This document shows, piece after piece, positions 9,711 to 22,480 of a stretch of DNA of 64,000 bases. The position numbers and the translations under genes are program-made. The first letter of the stretch is position 1. Every line of letters begins with the position of its first letter. The notes under the pieces were generated by a model that was not told where the DNA came from, did no database searches, and was given only the letters and a program-made list of their open reading frames with translations. This stretch comes from Monomorium pharaonis (taxonomy: Eukaryota > Arthropoda > Insecta > Hymenoptera > Formicidae): contig NC_050473.1 of the NCBI RefSeq assembly GCF_013373865.1, forward strand, positions 6,521,710 through 6,585,709. The letters are read 5' to 3'.

Positions 9711-12299
9711 TATATTTTATATATTTTTTATTTTATTTTTTATTTAATACACACTTCCTCCTGTAAGTCCTCTAGATTTCTAATAAATAAATAAATCATC
9801 CAAGTCATGAAAGCTTTATACAGATAGTCGAGATGGGATGATCCAGTATTAGAATATCCGCGATCTACATTTCGCCCACGCCGCGCGATTAATGCGCGTC
9901 AGTCCGTTTCTCCGTAAAGATGGTTTAATTTTGCACGCGATAAACACTCGCGAGAGGAAAAAGATCGCCGCACGTCGTTCGACATTCCACGACTGCAGCT
10001 GCAATGGCGCGTCCTCTTGAATAAGAATATGTATAGCGATAAGTTTCTCGATCGATTTTACGAAAGAATCTAGCCCGAACTGGTTAAGCTACGAATTCGT
10101 TTAAAAAAAGACTGACCTTTGGCTCGTAACCTTCGCATGAGAAACAGCACTTGTGATGCCGGAAAGACTGGACTTCCACGATGAAAAACCTTGTCCTGGC
10201 AGGGTGCGAGAGGGTTAGCTCGAAAAGCGTAAGGGGAGAAAGCTGCAGCTGCATTTCTATCTATTACAAAAGCAGAAATTACAGCGATCGATAATTGCGC
10301 AGCCCCACCCTGCACGTGTCGCTTTTGTGTTCTTCCTTTCTCCGACTATTTTGTTTGCTCTCGTCTCTTTCCTCTAAATACTGTGTATCTTTGCAAAAAC
10401 TAACAAAACGCTCCCTTTTTTAAGCCTTTCACTTAAAATAGAATTTTATTTGATTAAAATATAAAGTCGCTTTATTTAGAAGGATTAAAATTATCTATGA
10501 TATTAAAATAAGAGTAAAATTTAGAAATGGAATTATAAAAATTTACACAAGTTGCTGTGTGGTCTTGAGTGCATAAAGTCTACTTTTAGATGTTATATAT
10601 TATTAATATTAATTATAATTGTGTTGAATTATTTTATAGGAACATTAGCTTATTTTGTTACGCCATATTAAATTTCTTTATCAATATTTCGATTGCAATT
10701 AACATTTAATGAATTTAATTATTCGATTATTAATATCAAATTAGATTATTAATGTCAAATAAGCGAAATTGGATTACGGGTGACCATAATTTGCACTCTA
10801 TCCGTATTCTGACGCGGCTTAAATATAATTCGCGTTGGCATTGAAACCGATCTTCATATTAGGCAAATGAAACTCGGCATCAGCTGGCCATATTTAGCGC
10901 AAAATGAAAATACTTGTGTATATGTTGGTGCACGTGTACGTCCGCACACAAAGAATTTGCCACGTGAAATGTCATGCAAGGCACGTGGCGCCCTCGAACA
11001 ACCGAAGCCAGAGGATGCAAGTTAGAAACTTTCTTACCCGCTCGTCTACCCACACAAGGGGATGATTTTGAGAAATATAGGACCTTGTTCCCGAAATTTT
11101 TTATTTTTATTTGAATATTGTATGTTATCTTTTCCCTTTCTGCGAAACAACATCGAATCATGTTGTCAAACTCTGACAATCTTATTTTACAATTAATATA
11201 TATAATTTTATTTTAATTAACTTTTTCTCTCTAAAATAAATTTCATAAATTTTTTTTTCTTTTCGCGCGCGTAACAAAGAATGATAAAATTATAAAATAT
11301 AAATAAGAGAGAATAATTTAATTTTTTCAAATAATTTTATATAAACTTACCCTTTGAATTTCTTTGAATATGAAATAGAAATTATATTAGCAATTTAATT
11401 AAAAACATAATTAGATATAATTAAATAATTAAGAAATTGGATACAGCAAAAAAACTTTTAAATATCCTTTCTGGAGAACGTTAAATAATTCTAAAAAGTA
11501 ACCGGATATACAATCTCAACACGTACGAAGCGCAATCATATTTTCTGCAAGTTATTTTTGTAAGTTAAATGTACGTAAGACCGAGAAGCGTCACGTTGAC
11601 TCGGGACTGGGCAAAAGACGCGTGTTTCCACATACGAAACGGTATGTCAACTTGATATTACGTATAAAGCGACATTTTCGCGTTTGGCGCGTCGCCAAGA
11701 AGGGGAGACGTTGAACGCCTCTGAATGCGGGGCTTCTCGCCGAAATTATGCTAAAACAACTCGTCCGCTCCGTCAAACGGAAGCGAAACGTGAAGCGCGC
11801 TCACGCGAAGAACGTGGAAAACACAAATGAATCCCGGCGTCCGCAAAAACAACCGTATGAATATGAAAAACTTCAATCTGCATTGTATTATCTATACGTC
11901 CTCCGCGTCCTAGAAATTCCACGTCGATCCCCACGTTGAATACCGATATAAATGTACTTGGTTTCGCATGTCGAATATCCAAATATTCGAGATTTGCCGG
12001 CGATTGTAACGCGGCACTTTTACGTAACGCCGGGGACAAGCTTTAAGCGGACAATACCGGTTTGATCCCGCAAGCCAATTTCCGCGGCATATCCCCATTG
12101 CGTATTACGACGAAAAGCGGTGGCCTTTTCATTCCACGAGAGGCGGATCCACGCTCGTTTTCGACGAGAAACGCGTGGCGCATTTCGACGGGGAGCAAGT
12201 GCTGTGAGAGAGAACCCCGCGTGCCAATTGACATTTATTCCGGGCGATACGTCATGAATTCTCGTCACAATACACAACAGCCGAGGCTGGAAAGAACGA

Positions 12300-12322
12300 G
12301 AGAGAGAGAGAGAGAGAGAGAA
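12300..12322. repeat. (GA)n microsatellite
   Basis: About eleven GA units, in a stretch somewhat richer in GC (11.5-12.4 kb) that otherwise shows no exon. Confidence 0.9.
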
Positions 12323-13046
12323 AGAGACAGGAGTCAACGGCGTTTATTCGGTGGCACAAACTCTAAAAATACGACGTTAACGCATTAAACGCGAGAGTTT
12401 CGGCACGAGCTTCGTAAAAGCTCCAATTAAAGATCGCGCGTTCATTGTTACGCGGCGAGCAAATGAAACTCTGGACAAATGTCTTTTTCACTCGGCCCTT
12501 TGTCGACGTCACATGCAGCTGTTTAAACGCTTTGATTAAAATTTTTTGATATTCTTTGATACTTTTACACGTTTTCATACATTTCCTACACATGTAATAC
12601 GTAGAACTGAAAAAAAAAACCGAATACTTTCGTTATAATTTAATTGGACGATTGACTATAATCGATAGAAATTAATAAAAAATATATAAACATTTTACTT
12701 CTTGTACCGTGGAGTTCGACTTGAACGTAATAACGTTACAAGTAAAAGTTCCGCCGTGGCAACGTTTCAATTCCAACAATTTAGATTCAACAATTAGAAT
12801 GGGACTGACTGAGGAATTCAGTCGGAATTAAAGGGTTAATCCGCCGCGTCGGACAGGCGGAATTGGAGGCAAAAATCCAGCCAGCGATTGAATCATTCTG
12901 ACGACACTGTAGTCGGCCGGTTATAAAGCGACGCGAGAGCTTTAACCAACTCGTCGTCGCGCGTGTGGAAACAATAACGCTGTAATTGGGCCAATAATAA
13001 TAAAATAATCGTTAGAGACTTGGGAGCTGCATACGGGTACGCCTGT

Positions 13047-13050
<4 letters not shown>

Positions 13051-13104
<54 letters not shown>
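13051..13104. repeat. (CT)27 microsatellite
   Basis: An uninterrupted pure CT tract of 54 bp. Confidence 0.97.
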
Positions 13105-13107
<3 letters not shown>

Positions 13108-13385
13108 GTTGCATCTTCGTGTGCACTTAAGCGGAAGATGTCAGCCTTATTGGCGTGAAACACACGCCTTACGCAATCGCGGTCGTATCGTCGGTAGAAA
13201 ATTTCGAAATTAAACTGCGAAAGAGCCAAGAAATTTTCTCGCGGAAGAAATTTCAGAAGCGCTGATAATCAGCGTGTATCACGTAAACGAGACATTTAAA
13301 TGGCATTTCATTCCGGGGAATTGGAATTCTCACTGAAAAAAACAAAGTCGAAATATTCAGCAGCAAATGTATTGTAGAAACACAG

Positions 13386-13510
13386 ACTTTTGCATAATGC
13401 ATAATGAATAACGCATAAGAGAATTAACCAGATTTCTTCATTTCAATTCTCGAGGAGGGGAAGGACTTTGATTGATTCATTCTCTTATGCATTATGCGTT
13501 ATGCAAAAGT
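13386..13510. repeat. Inverted repeat of GCATAA motifs
   Basis: The left arm (13386-13424) and right arm (13479-13510) are inverted copies built of GCATAA/GCATAATG units between CTTTTGCATAA and GCATAAGAGAAT ends. The left arm carries one extra short unit. The 54-bp centre is unrelated. It could be a small fold-back element or a hairpin-forming transcript region, and it is not close to a predicted exon. Confidence 0.6.
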
Positions 13511-15029
13511 ATGTGCTCCTGTCATAGGAAAAAAATTTTATCTCGCCGTATTTAGATCATTTTTATAAATTGCATCTCGTAAATAAATTTTTAAGTAGCT
13601 TTCTCAAAGTTTATTCGTTAAGTTTTTAAAAAGATGATTGATTATCAATTTATTATTTTGCATTTGATTGAGGGCTAACAATTATTCAGAAGCTTAATTT
13701 CATTTTTAATTATATCCTGCACTTGTAACAGAAGGATAGCTAGAAAGCATGCAATTTATTAATTAAAATATTATAAGGAGTGTTGTAATCGAGTAATATG
13801 ATTGAAAATAGGTTTCTCGAAGGTCGAAATTCGCTGTCGTATTCGAAACAGTCCTCTGGTTCTCCGCAAACTTCCGACAGTCGATACGTTGTCGGCGATT
13901 TATCGGGCGCAGAGTGCACTGGTATCGCTGATTTCAATCGACAAAGGCCTTGGAAAAGCTAGCCATTACATACGGAGTGGTTTCTCGCTGCGTTATCAAA
14001 AATTGTTTCGCGCTCCTCTTCTCTAAAATGAGAATTTTCAAAATTTAGAGCACCTTGTACAGAATTAAAAGTTAATATTTTTTTATGCGAGCAACACGAT
14101 TCTAAATCTTTCGATTACAATTCTTTACGTAAATTACATGTATATATACATAATTTGGTATAATTTTAATTTAAATAACTTATGGTTATTAAAGGTAAAG
14201 GAAGACGTTCGGTCGGAGTTTCCTTGAGAAGAGGCAGATTCTTATCGAAAAATTTGCATTCGACGACTAATATACAAGCCATACTTTCAGTGCATTGTTG
14301 TACAGGCGATAATTGAAATATTTTTTAATGGAAGGCAGATAACGGGGATGAAAAGGTCTTTGCGAAAAGAAGGTGCTGACGTTGTCGTCTGGTTTAAGCT
14401 CCACCCTGTGTCGGGCTCAGGATCGGTCGATGAAACCCTGTGAACCCCACCTTAAACTCTATCTCCGATAGAAATGTATTATGCAACGCACGCGTACTCA
14501 CTGTCACAGCTTGTTCTTTAAGCTGGACTTTTTTAATACTTCGTCCTCCTCGCTTGTCCTCGCGCACATGATATGATAGTCCGCGAAACTACGTAAGTGC
14601 CTTTTGACATTAAATATTTTAATCGTAGGCGGTTCTCCGTTCCTCTCTCGCATTTACTGGGCACGATTATGGTCATCTATATCCGTCCGCTCTGAGAGAA
14701 CTCACATCCCTCGGCTATATTACGCCACCATTAACAGGCTGCAAGTACATACATATATTTGTTAACAAACAGATGTACATTAAGGCACTTCAGTTGTATG
14801 TTATTTGGAAGAACGAATATTTAACCTTGCTGCTTCAAATTTCCTATATTAAGATATCATTTTAAATCAATACGCGTTCAAAAAGTTTTAAAAAATGAAA
14901 AAATTTTACAGAAAAAAGCTTACATTAAGGAAATCTTATATATCTTTGCTCTTACGCGCGATTCTTTTATTGGTTTAAAAGTTATTTAATTTTTTCTTGG
15001 CTTTTTTTGATTCTTATGAAATCGCGTTT

Positions 15030-15270
15030 TATGATTTGCAAATGTGAGACGAAAGTAGCATTATGAGTTAAATCAAATTTCTTACATGTGCTAATAAAAC
15101 TCTAATAAATGTGTTTTTAAAAAAAAAGTTCACTTAAATCGACTTAATCGTTCAAAAGTTATTTATAGCGAAATATAGTCAATTTACATTGCCTAAGCCA
15201 TTGTAAGCTAAATTATTCATTATTCTGCTTTTTGCACCGGTTTCAACATTCAAATATTTATAATCAAAAT
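15030..15270 (+). repeat. Dispersed AT-rich repeat, copy 1
   Basis: Similar in direct orientation to about 58190-58430. Shared stretches include ATTATGAGTT, TAATAAAA-TCTAATAAAT and TTCAAAAGTTA-like blocks in the same order over some 200 bp. It is probably an old transposon fragment. No coding capacity is seen. Confidence 0.45.
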
Positions 15271-16493
15271 TTCTGTCGTTGTCTAAAAAATAATAATAAT
15301 TGTAAGAAATCTGCAGAAACCTGTTTTTAAATTTCGATAATCTTTATCTGGTATTGTATAAAATACACACTTTCTTAAAAATCTTTCAAGCTATAAGTAA
15401 CATCATGTTCGAAGCTACACTTATAATCTTACATTGAGAAACACACAAACACACACACATGGTGAAGTGTGATGCGACGCGTTTAAAGGGATTTAATAAG
15501 CTCCTATTATTTTTAAAAATAATAACGCGAAAAGTAGTATTTCCCGGGAAATTGTGTCGTTCTCGCGCGCTCGTTTGAACAGTATTTTCACTCGACGGTA
15601 GACACGCAGAAATAATATTTTCTTAAAAAATAATTTCAATGCCTCCACCATCCTCCTCCCGCACACGCGACGCGTGGCGAGGAGTTCTCGGCGTAGCCTT
15701 GATACGAACGAGATTACAAGGCGCTTCATTTACGAAGGAGGATGCGGGAGTGGAGGCTCCTTCGCGCTCGTGCAGATCATCCGCGCAATGCAGCCGTTCT
15801 GGACATCATTCGTCGGTCCCCTTTGATTGTCGAGATTAAAGGACAACCGTGTTATTTGCCTACGTCGTTTGCGCCGTACGTGACACTTTATGTTCATTAA
15901 GGAGCGTTGCTGCACGGAACCAACTTCAAACGTGCGATTTCATTGCGATGCGATGCAACTTGTTCGCGGATCAAGCGTCGCGCCGAATGAAATTTGCATC
16001 GCGTCTCTGATTTCATACCGCGACTGAGAAATTGCGACTGAATTGCAATAAGCGGCCTCACCGGTTCGTCTTTTGACTGTAAACTAAGAAGATGACTCTC
16101 AAATCTCTCTCTCTCTCTCTTTTTTCTCTCATGTTTTAATTAGACATTTTTTTAAATACTTGTTACGTGTAATGAAAAGTTATTTTTATTGTATTCAATT
16201 AGCGACAGCTATCGCGTACGATTAATGAGAGCATTTTCGACAATTGAATTCGACGCGGTTCGCAAACTAAATATTTATTGTGTTATACATGTGCATTATC
16301 GTGTGAGCATCGTTTAATAATTGCGCTCATCCAATATCCTCTAATTCGTTTCTGCCTACTGAGTCCGCGGCAAAATAAATATTGGCACTGCCGATGCCGG
16401 AATAATCCAATTTCAACTTCATCTTCTTCGATCCGTCGTGTGTAAAGCACGTTAAGACTGCTTTACGCGTCCCGTTAATACTTTTTTTGAGGT

Positions 16494-16496
<3 letters not shown>

Positions 16497-16547
<51 letters not shown>
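16497..16547. repeat. (AG)n microsatellite
   Basis: About 25 uninterrupted AG units. Confidence 0.95.
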
Positions 16548-16549
<2 letters not shown>

Positions 16550-16847
16550 CTAAGTGTCTTGTTAAACGTGTCTCTAAAACGGTGATGTTGATTGATATTA
16601 AGTAATGTTTCTTTATTAAACACTTACAATCTAGACGTAGTGTTACGCTTAGATAACTTAAAATTATTTAGAAGATAAATTATATGTAAACGTATCTTGG
16701 ATAAGATAAATATAATTTAATTTCAAATTTAGATCTAAAAGATAGAATTATATGTATTATTGCTTTATTTAAATAATATCATTGTTGAATAAAACAATTT
16801 AAGATATTAAAATATTCTCTTTTTTTTATATAACTAGAACATTACAA

Positions 16848-17108
16848 GCGCGCGCTGCGCGCGCGCTATTTGACTTTTTACTTTAAAAATAATAATAATT
16901 GCAATTTGATTTTCTCTATCTTTCGTTTACATTAATCAAACGTCTTCTGCAATTTTAAATAAAAAAATGTAAAGTTTAATTATACATACATACATACCTA
17001 CATACCTACCAACATACATACCTACTTGCATACTTACTGCTATCTAGCTACCTAGCTACATATTTATCTAGTTACGTTTGCTCGTTTGCTCCCTCCCTTC
17101 CACTCTTT
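16848..17108. repeat. Left flank of the minisatellite
   Basis: Contains a GC-alternating palindromic core (about 16848-16868) followed by GCTATTTGACTTTTTACTTT. A degenerate (CATA)/(CCTA) tetranucleotide tract (16982-17075) follows. The GCGCGCGCTA-TT-ACTTTTTA pattern reappears at 19631-19682 on the far side, so the tandem array may sit inside or between copies of one mobile element. Confidence 0.4.
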
Positions 17109-19124
17109 TTCACTCACTTACTCACACACTCAGTCACTCACTGGCTCACTCCTCGCTCACTTCTCGCTCACTCTTCGCTCACTCGCCAGCTCGCTCACGC
17201 GCTCACTCCTCGCTCACTCCTCGCTCACTCGCCAGCTCGCTCACTCGCTCACTCCTCGCTCACTTCCGGCTCACTCCTGGCTCACTCCTCGCTTACTCCC
17301 GGCTCACTCTCGGCTCACTCCCGGCTCACTCCCGGCTCACTCCCGGCTCACTCCTGGCTCACTCCCGGCTCACTCTCGACTCACTCCCGGCTCACTCCCG
17401 GCTTACTCCCGGTTCACTCCCGGCTTACTCCCGGCTCACTCCCGGCTCACTCCTGGCTCACTCCTCGCTCACTCCCGGCTCACTCTCGGCTCACTCCCGG
17501 CTCACTCCCGGCTTACTCCCGGTTCACTCCCGGCTCACTCCCGGCTCACTCCCGGCTCACTCTCGACTCACTCCCGGCTTACTCCCGGTTCACTCCCGGC
17601 TTACTCCCGGCTCACTCCCGGCTCACTCCTCGCTCACTCCTCACTCACTCACTCACTCACTCACTCACTCACTCACTCACTCACTCACTCACTCACTCAC
17701 TCACTCACTCACTTACTCCTCACTCACTCTTCACTCACTCTTTACTCACTCCCGGCTCACTCTCGACTCACTCCCGGCTCACTCCCGGCTTACTCCCGGT
17801 TCACTCCCGGCTCACTCCCGGCTCACTCCCGGCTCACTTCCGGCTCACTCCCGGCTCACTCCTGGCTCACTCCCGGCTCACTCTCGACTCACTCCCGGCT
17901 CACTCCCGGCTTACTCCCGGTTCACTCCCGGCTCACTCCCGGCTCACTCCCGGCTCACTCCCGGCTCACTCCCGGCTCACTCCTCGCTCACTCCTCACTC
18001 ACTCACTCACTCACTCACTCACTCACTCACTCACTCACTTACTCCTCACTCACTCTTCACTCACTTTCCACTCACTCCCGGCTCACTCCCGGCTCACTCC
18101 CGGCTCACTCCCGGCTCACTCCTGGCTTACTCCCGGCTCACTCCCGGCTTACTCCTGGCTTACTCCTGGCTCACTCCCGGCTTACTCCCGGCTCACTCCC
18201 GGCTCACTCCTGGCTCACTCCTCGCTTACTCCCGGCTCACTCTCGGCTCACTCCCGGCTCACTCCCGGCTCACTCCCGGCTCACTCCCGGCTCACTCTCG
18301 ACTCACTCCCGGCTCACTCCCGGCTTACTCCCGGTTCACTCCCGGCTTACTCCCGGCTCACTCCCGGCTCACTCCTGGCTCACTCCTCGCTCACTCCCGG
18401 CTCACTCTCGGCTCACTCCCGGCTCACTCCCGGCTCACTCCCGGCTCACTCCTGGCTCACTCCCGGCTCACTCTCGACTCACTCCCGGCTCACTCCCGGC
18501 TTACTCCCGGTTCACTCCCGGCTCACTCCCGGCTCACTCCCGGCTTACTCCCGGCTCACTCCCGGCTCACTCCTGGCTCACTCCTCGCTTACTCCCGGCT
18601 CACTCTCGGCTCACTCCCGGCTCACTCCCGGCTCACTCCCGGCTCACTCCCGGCTCACTCCCGGCTCACTCCCGGCTCACTCCTGGCTCACTCCCAGCTC
18701 ACTCTTGACTCACTCCCGGCTCACTCCCGGCTTACTCCCGGTTCACTCCCGGCTCACTCCCGGCTCACTCCCGGCTTACTCCCGGCTCACTCCTCGCTCA
18801 CTCCTCACTCACTCACTCACTCACTCACTCACTCACTCACTCACTCACTCACTCACTCACTTACTCCTCACTGACTCCTCACTCACTCTCCACTCACTCC
18901 CGGCTCACTCCCGGCTCACTCTCGGCTCGCTCCCGGCTCACTCCTGGCTTACTCCCGGCTCACTCCTGGCTTACTCTTGGCTCACTTCCGGCTCACTCCT
19001 CGCTCACTCCCGGCTCACTCCCGGCTCACTCCCGGCTCACTCCCGGCTTACTCACTCACTCACTCACTCACTTACTCTTCACTCACTTTTATTCACTCAC
19101 TCACTCACTCACTTACTCACGCAC
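17109..19124. repeat. 2-kb minisatellite, 11-bp unit CTCACTCCCGG
   Basis: About 2 kb of tandem 11-bp units (CTCACTCCCGG with variants such as CTCACTCTCGA, TTACTCCCGG and CTCACTCCTGG). Several (CTCA)n blocks interrupt it, at about 17640-17715, 17992-18042, 18800-18862 and 19048-19075. A longer pattern, CTCTCGACTCACTCCCGG followed by a TTACTCCCGG and a TTCACTCCCGG unit, recurs at least six times (near 17372, 17761, 17881, 18297, 18473 and 18709), showing higher-order duplication. The unit is 11 bp and stop-free in all three plus frames, so very long open frames (up to about 598 codons, repeating SLPAHSRLTPG) appear in more than one frame. They are repeat artefacts, not proteins. Confidence 0.97.
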
Positions 19125-19690
19125 GCACCCCATCCAAGTCGCTAACCCATGTGCACACTGCAAACAAAGTAAAGTTCACATGTGTTTGCAGGTTTTCAAT
19201 ACAATGTCTGGTAACGGAATTAACACTTACTCATTTTACAAGTACACCCATAAGAAAAGTAAACAAAGACATTGCTTCGCTGTGGTCACACACAAACACA
19301 CACACATACACACATTTAAATTTTTGTCTACAAATTATGGATTTCTTATTTACCGACATTAAAAAAAATTTTTTTTGAGTCGCCAAAAATCCTTGCATAT
19401 GTTTTTTTTCATTAAATGAAATTTCCAAAATTTGAACTAAATTGGAGATTGGTCCGTTTCGGAAGCTAAATTATTTGTACATATTTTTATGTCTGAGTTT
19501 GTCAGGTATTAAAAAAATTATGATAAATATTTATAAAAATATTTAAAATAAATAGTTATACCATTATTATCAAAGAATATAAAAAATATTTCAAGTTTAT
19601 GTACCACTAGACACCACAGACTCGTGCTTCGCGCGCGCTACTTAACTTTTTATTTTTTACCTTTTAAAAATAAATTACAACAATAAATGT
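19125..19690. repeat. Right flank of the minisatellite, likely transposon remnant
   Basis: Holds a CA-rich tract (about 19287-19315). A stretch at 19430-19470 (TTGGAGATTGGTCCGTTTCG) resembles the coding tail seen in many insect non-LTR or Helitron-type remnants. The GCGCGCGCTACTTAACTTTT block at 19631-19650 mirrors the left flank. Family assignment is a guess. Confidence 0.35.
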
Positions 19691-19710
19691 ATAGATAATA
19701 TTTATACAAA

Positions 19711-19726
19711 TTTGACAGCTGTCAAA
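19711..19726. promoter_or_regulatory. Perfect 16-bp palindrome with E-box
   Basis: TTTGACAGCTGTCAAA is fully self-complementary and centred on CAGCTG. A second GACAGCT follows within 25 bp. It could bind a bHLH dimer or be chance. Confidence 0.3.
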
Positions 19727-20942
19727 ATTCAATTGCAATGACAGCTACTCTTGCAACACGACGTAAGCGCAGCGAGAGAACCAATTGGCATCGCGGAAAA
19801 GCGACAACAATGATCTTCGAGAAATGCGAGCAATCGACTTTACATGCCTTTTTTTAGATAGGAAACAAAAAAATAGGCACACTATCAAATTCGATCTGCG
19901 AACAGCACGTTAAACTTACGGTGATATTATAAGATTAAAACTTATATATGTATTAAATACACAAATATATTTTAAAACACAAATATATTTAGTAAAACTA
20001 AAATAAATTACACAATTGAAATAATATATATTTCTTTTATATAAAAAGTAATATAGAAGATTGTTTTAGAACAAGTTAATTAATTTACAAAAATTAAATT
20101 TATTCTTTTTCGACAAATAAACATAAAACATAAATAGAAGTAATTTATGGAATGAAATTTTTGAAACGGGTAAACGTCAACACGCCCGTTTTTATTTGAG
20201 TTTAACGTCTGAGTTACAAGAAAAACGTCAAAATAAAGTTGCATCCGCTCCATGTATTCTTCAGAAGTGTCAAGGCGAGCTGAAAGTTGTCATCGACTCA
20301 GATATATCTCACAGACACTCGTATTAGTTTTTTATCAAGAGATATAGGAAGATGTATAGAAAAACATATATATGTCTAGCGAAAGTAAAAAGTTATAAAT
20401 TAATGACGCACACGGTACTAACTTAAATATTAGTTGTATTGATCTAAGTCTAATAAAAAAATTAATGCTATAAGAAGATAAAACTTATTTAATTAGTTTA
20501 AGAAAAAGAAGATAATCCAAACTCGTAATCAATATTACGTAGCACAACTCACACATAAATACTTTATTGGAATTAGTTTATTAAAACTTCGAATTATCTG
20601 AAAATAAAAGCTTGACATAAGATTTTGTTTTTCATCACGATGAAGTTTATTCTTCTTGGATTGAAGAGAAATTTTATATTAGGGTTGAAGTAACGTCAGA
20701 CTTTGACGAGGGAAGCGTTGAATTTATTAATCACACCGTGACTCTTCCGGCATGAAAATTGATGGGAAGCACATTGATTTCTAAGACACGTGTACGAAGA
20801 TTAAAGTTGGATATCCTAAACGCGTGATGTAGTACAGAAATTTAATATATACTCATTGTAACATGTTATAGGATATTGATACAAAAAGATACCATATATT
20901 ATTAACAATAATAATATACAATGATTAATAATGAAGTATATT

Positions 20943-21057
20943 TGAAAAGCTTTGTTTTTGAAATAGGAAAAATATTCAGAAATTAAAACTATGAATGCCT
21001 TTGAAGCTTTGTTTTATGATGCAAGAAATATTCAGAAATTAAAGTATGAATGCTTTT
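20943..21057. repeat. Tandem duplication, about 58-bp unit
   Basis: Two adjacent diverged copies share GAAGCTTTGTTTT-like and ATATTCAGAAATTAAA blocks followed by TATGAATGC. They end about 265 bp upstream of the exon at 21324. Confidence 0.7.
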
Positions 21058-21323
21058 GAATGTGTGTGTTATTGAATGCTGCCGTTATAAATAATATGCT
21101 TTCAATAATTAATTTGCATTGCTATAAATTTATTAACGAATAATAATATATAATAACAATTGATAAATAATAATAAATTGAAAAGAGCTTTTGTCTTATT
21201 AATGTCACAAAGTATTCAGGTTTAATGCTGAATATTAGTAGCTTTTATTAGAGGTAACCCTATATATCTCCGTGTGCAATTAATTAACAACGTCGTTTGC
21301 TTTTTTTTCTCTCGCACCATCAG

Positions 21324-21376
21324 AAGCCGAATGGTACGCAGTTGGAACATCTGGTAATGCTATCTACAATGCGCGT
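21324..21376 (+). CDS. Internal coding exon 2 of the P1 transcript
   Basis: A long pyrimidine tract and CAG end at 21323, and a consensus donor GTAAGTAAT starts at 21377. The 53-nt exon completes the G left over from exon 4082 and reads EAEWYAVGTSGNAIYNAR, 18 codons ending exactly on a codon boundary. Both splice signals are strong and the peptide is compositionally normal, so this is among the best exons in the window. I do not recognise the sequence. The next exon must start in phase 0. The acceptor at 45024, which opens 45025, would satisfy this, but so might an exon I have missed. Confidence 0.5.
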
Positions 21377-22194
21377 GTAAGTAATCCGCAGCATTTAACA
21401 ATAATCGCATTAAAGTTTTACGTGCAATAAGCGCGAGGCGAGCGAGAAGAAAGGCTTCAATTATTCGGATCGTTGAAAAACCGTTGTGGATCCGGTTAAA
21501 ATTTTATAAAGGTGAACAAAAATAAGACAGACGTTTTGATTGGAATGCACTTCAATTTCAGATCTCAATTTTAAACATAAATTAGGGGACAGATTCGGAT
21601 ATTTACTGTCTCATAACAACAAATGTGATAAGTTGAGACAAAACAAAACATAATTGGAATACTATTAACATTAAAACTGCTATTTCGACTTTGTTGATTA
21701 TTTCAATTTTTTCAATTTTTCTTGTATTATACATAATATTTTTAAAATACCTGAATCTAATACAAATAATAAAATTCTGATAAAAGTAATTTTTAAATGA
21801 CATTTTGTTAACCAAAACAGGAACAGGAAGTTATCAGATTAGTTATATTCTAGCGTTAATTGTTTGAAAATATATTTAGACACAAATCATGTTTTCAATT
21901 TTCCTGTTTATAATGATTACACAAGTACTGTACATTGAACAATGGAAAACTTAATACCTTAAGAGAGTGTAGAACGATAAACATTTTCTAGGTGCGATAA
22001 TGCATTAAAAAAATGGCAATCTTTTGGTCACTTGAATATTTTTTTCAAATGTTTAATTGCTCTCTCACGTGCTCAGGTCACTTGACTGCGCACCTGACCG
22101 TTTCTCCCTACCTAAGCGAAACCGAGCATTCAGCTTCGGAAAAAAAAAAAAACGATAACGTTGCTAATTTGACACAAGTCTACGTGTTGTCTCC

Positions 22195-22480
22195 TCGTTC
22201 GTCGTGTCGTAAAAAGGAAGGAAAAAAAAAGAGAGTACCTACATGCTCGGAAAGCGCGCCTCCGGACGTTTATAACCCGTGCGTGTAATCGGCGCCTGCT
22301 TCGAACTAGGTCGAGGAGACAGTCCCTGTTTCGCCTCTCTACACACTCGCGAATTTATTGCTCGCGCCGAACAACAATCGGCGATTCGGGTCAGGACCGG
22401 GCTCTGTGTTGCGCCCACCCGGAAGTCGATTGAAGCAGCCCAACGAAAATCGCCGCATAAAGATTGGATAGTCACATTGG
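22195..22480. other. GC-richer island, unrecognised
   Basis: About 290 bp of markedly higher GC content between AT-rich flanks. Both strands stay open for 68-78 codons over much of it, so the reading frame gives no direction. It could be a conserved enhancer, an old repeat or a structured RNA. I cannot decide, and no splice sites frame it. Confidence 0.3.

Larger units (their letters stand above)
4083..21323 (+). other. Intron 1 of the P1 transcript
   Basis: About 17 kb of mostly AT-rich DNA between the donor at 4083 and the acceptor at 21323. It holds two copies of one MITE-like family (4612-5018 and 9249-9710), (AAT)n at 9009-9032, (GA)n at 12300-12322, (CT)n at 13051-13104, an inverted repeat (13386-13510), a dispersed repeat (15030-15270), (AG)n at 16497-16547 and the minisatellite (17.1-19.1 kb). 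I see nothing gene-like between these; 5.0-9.2 kb, 9.7-13.0 kb and 13.5-15.0 kb are plain. Confidence 0.45.

Noticed and set aside
17078..19145. Open frames of 598, 540 and 146 codons
   Set aside because: They are readings of the 11-bp minisatellite, which has no stop in any plus frame. The peptides simply repeat an 11-residue period in several frames at once.
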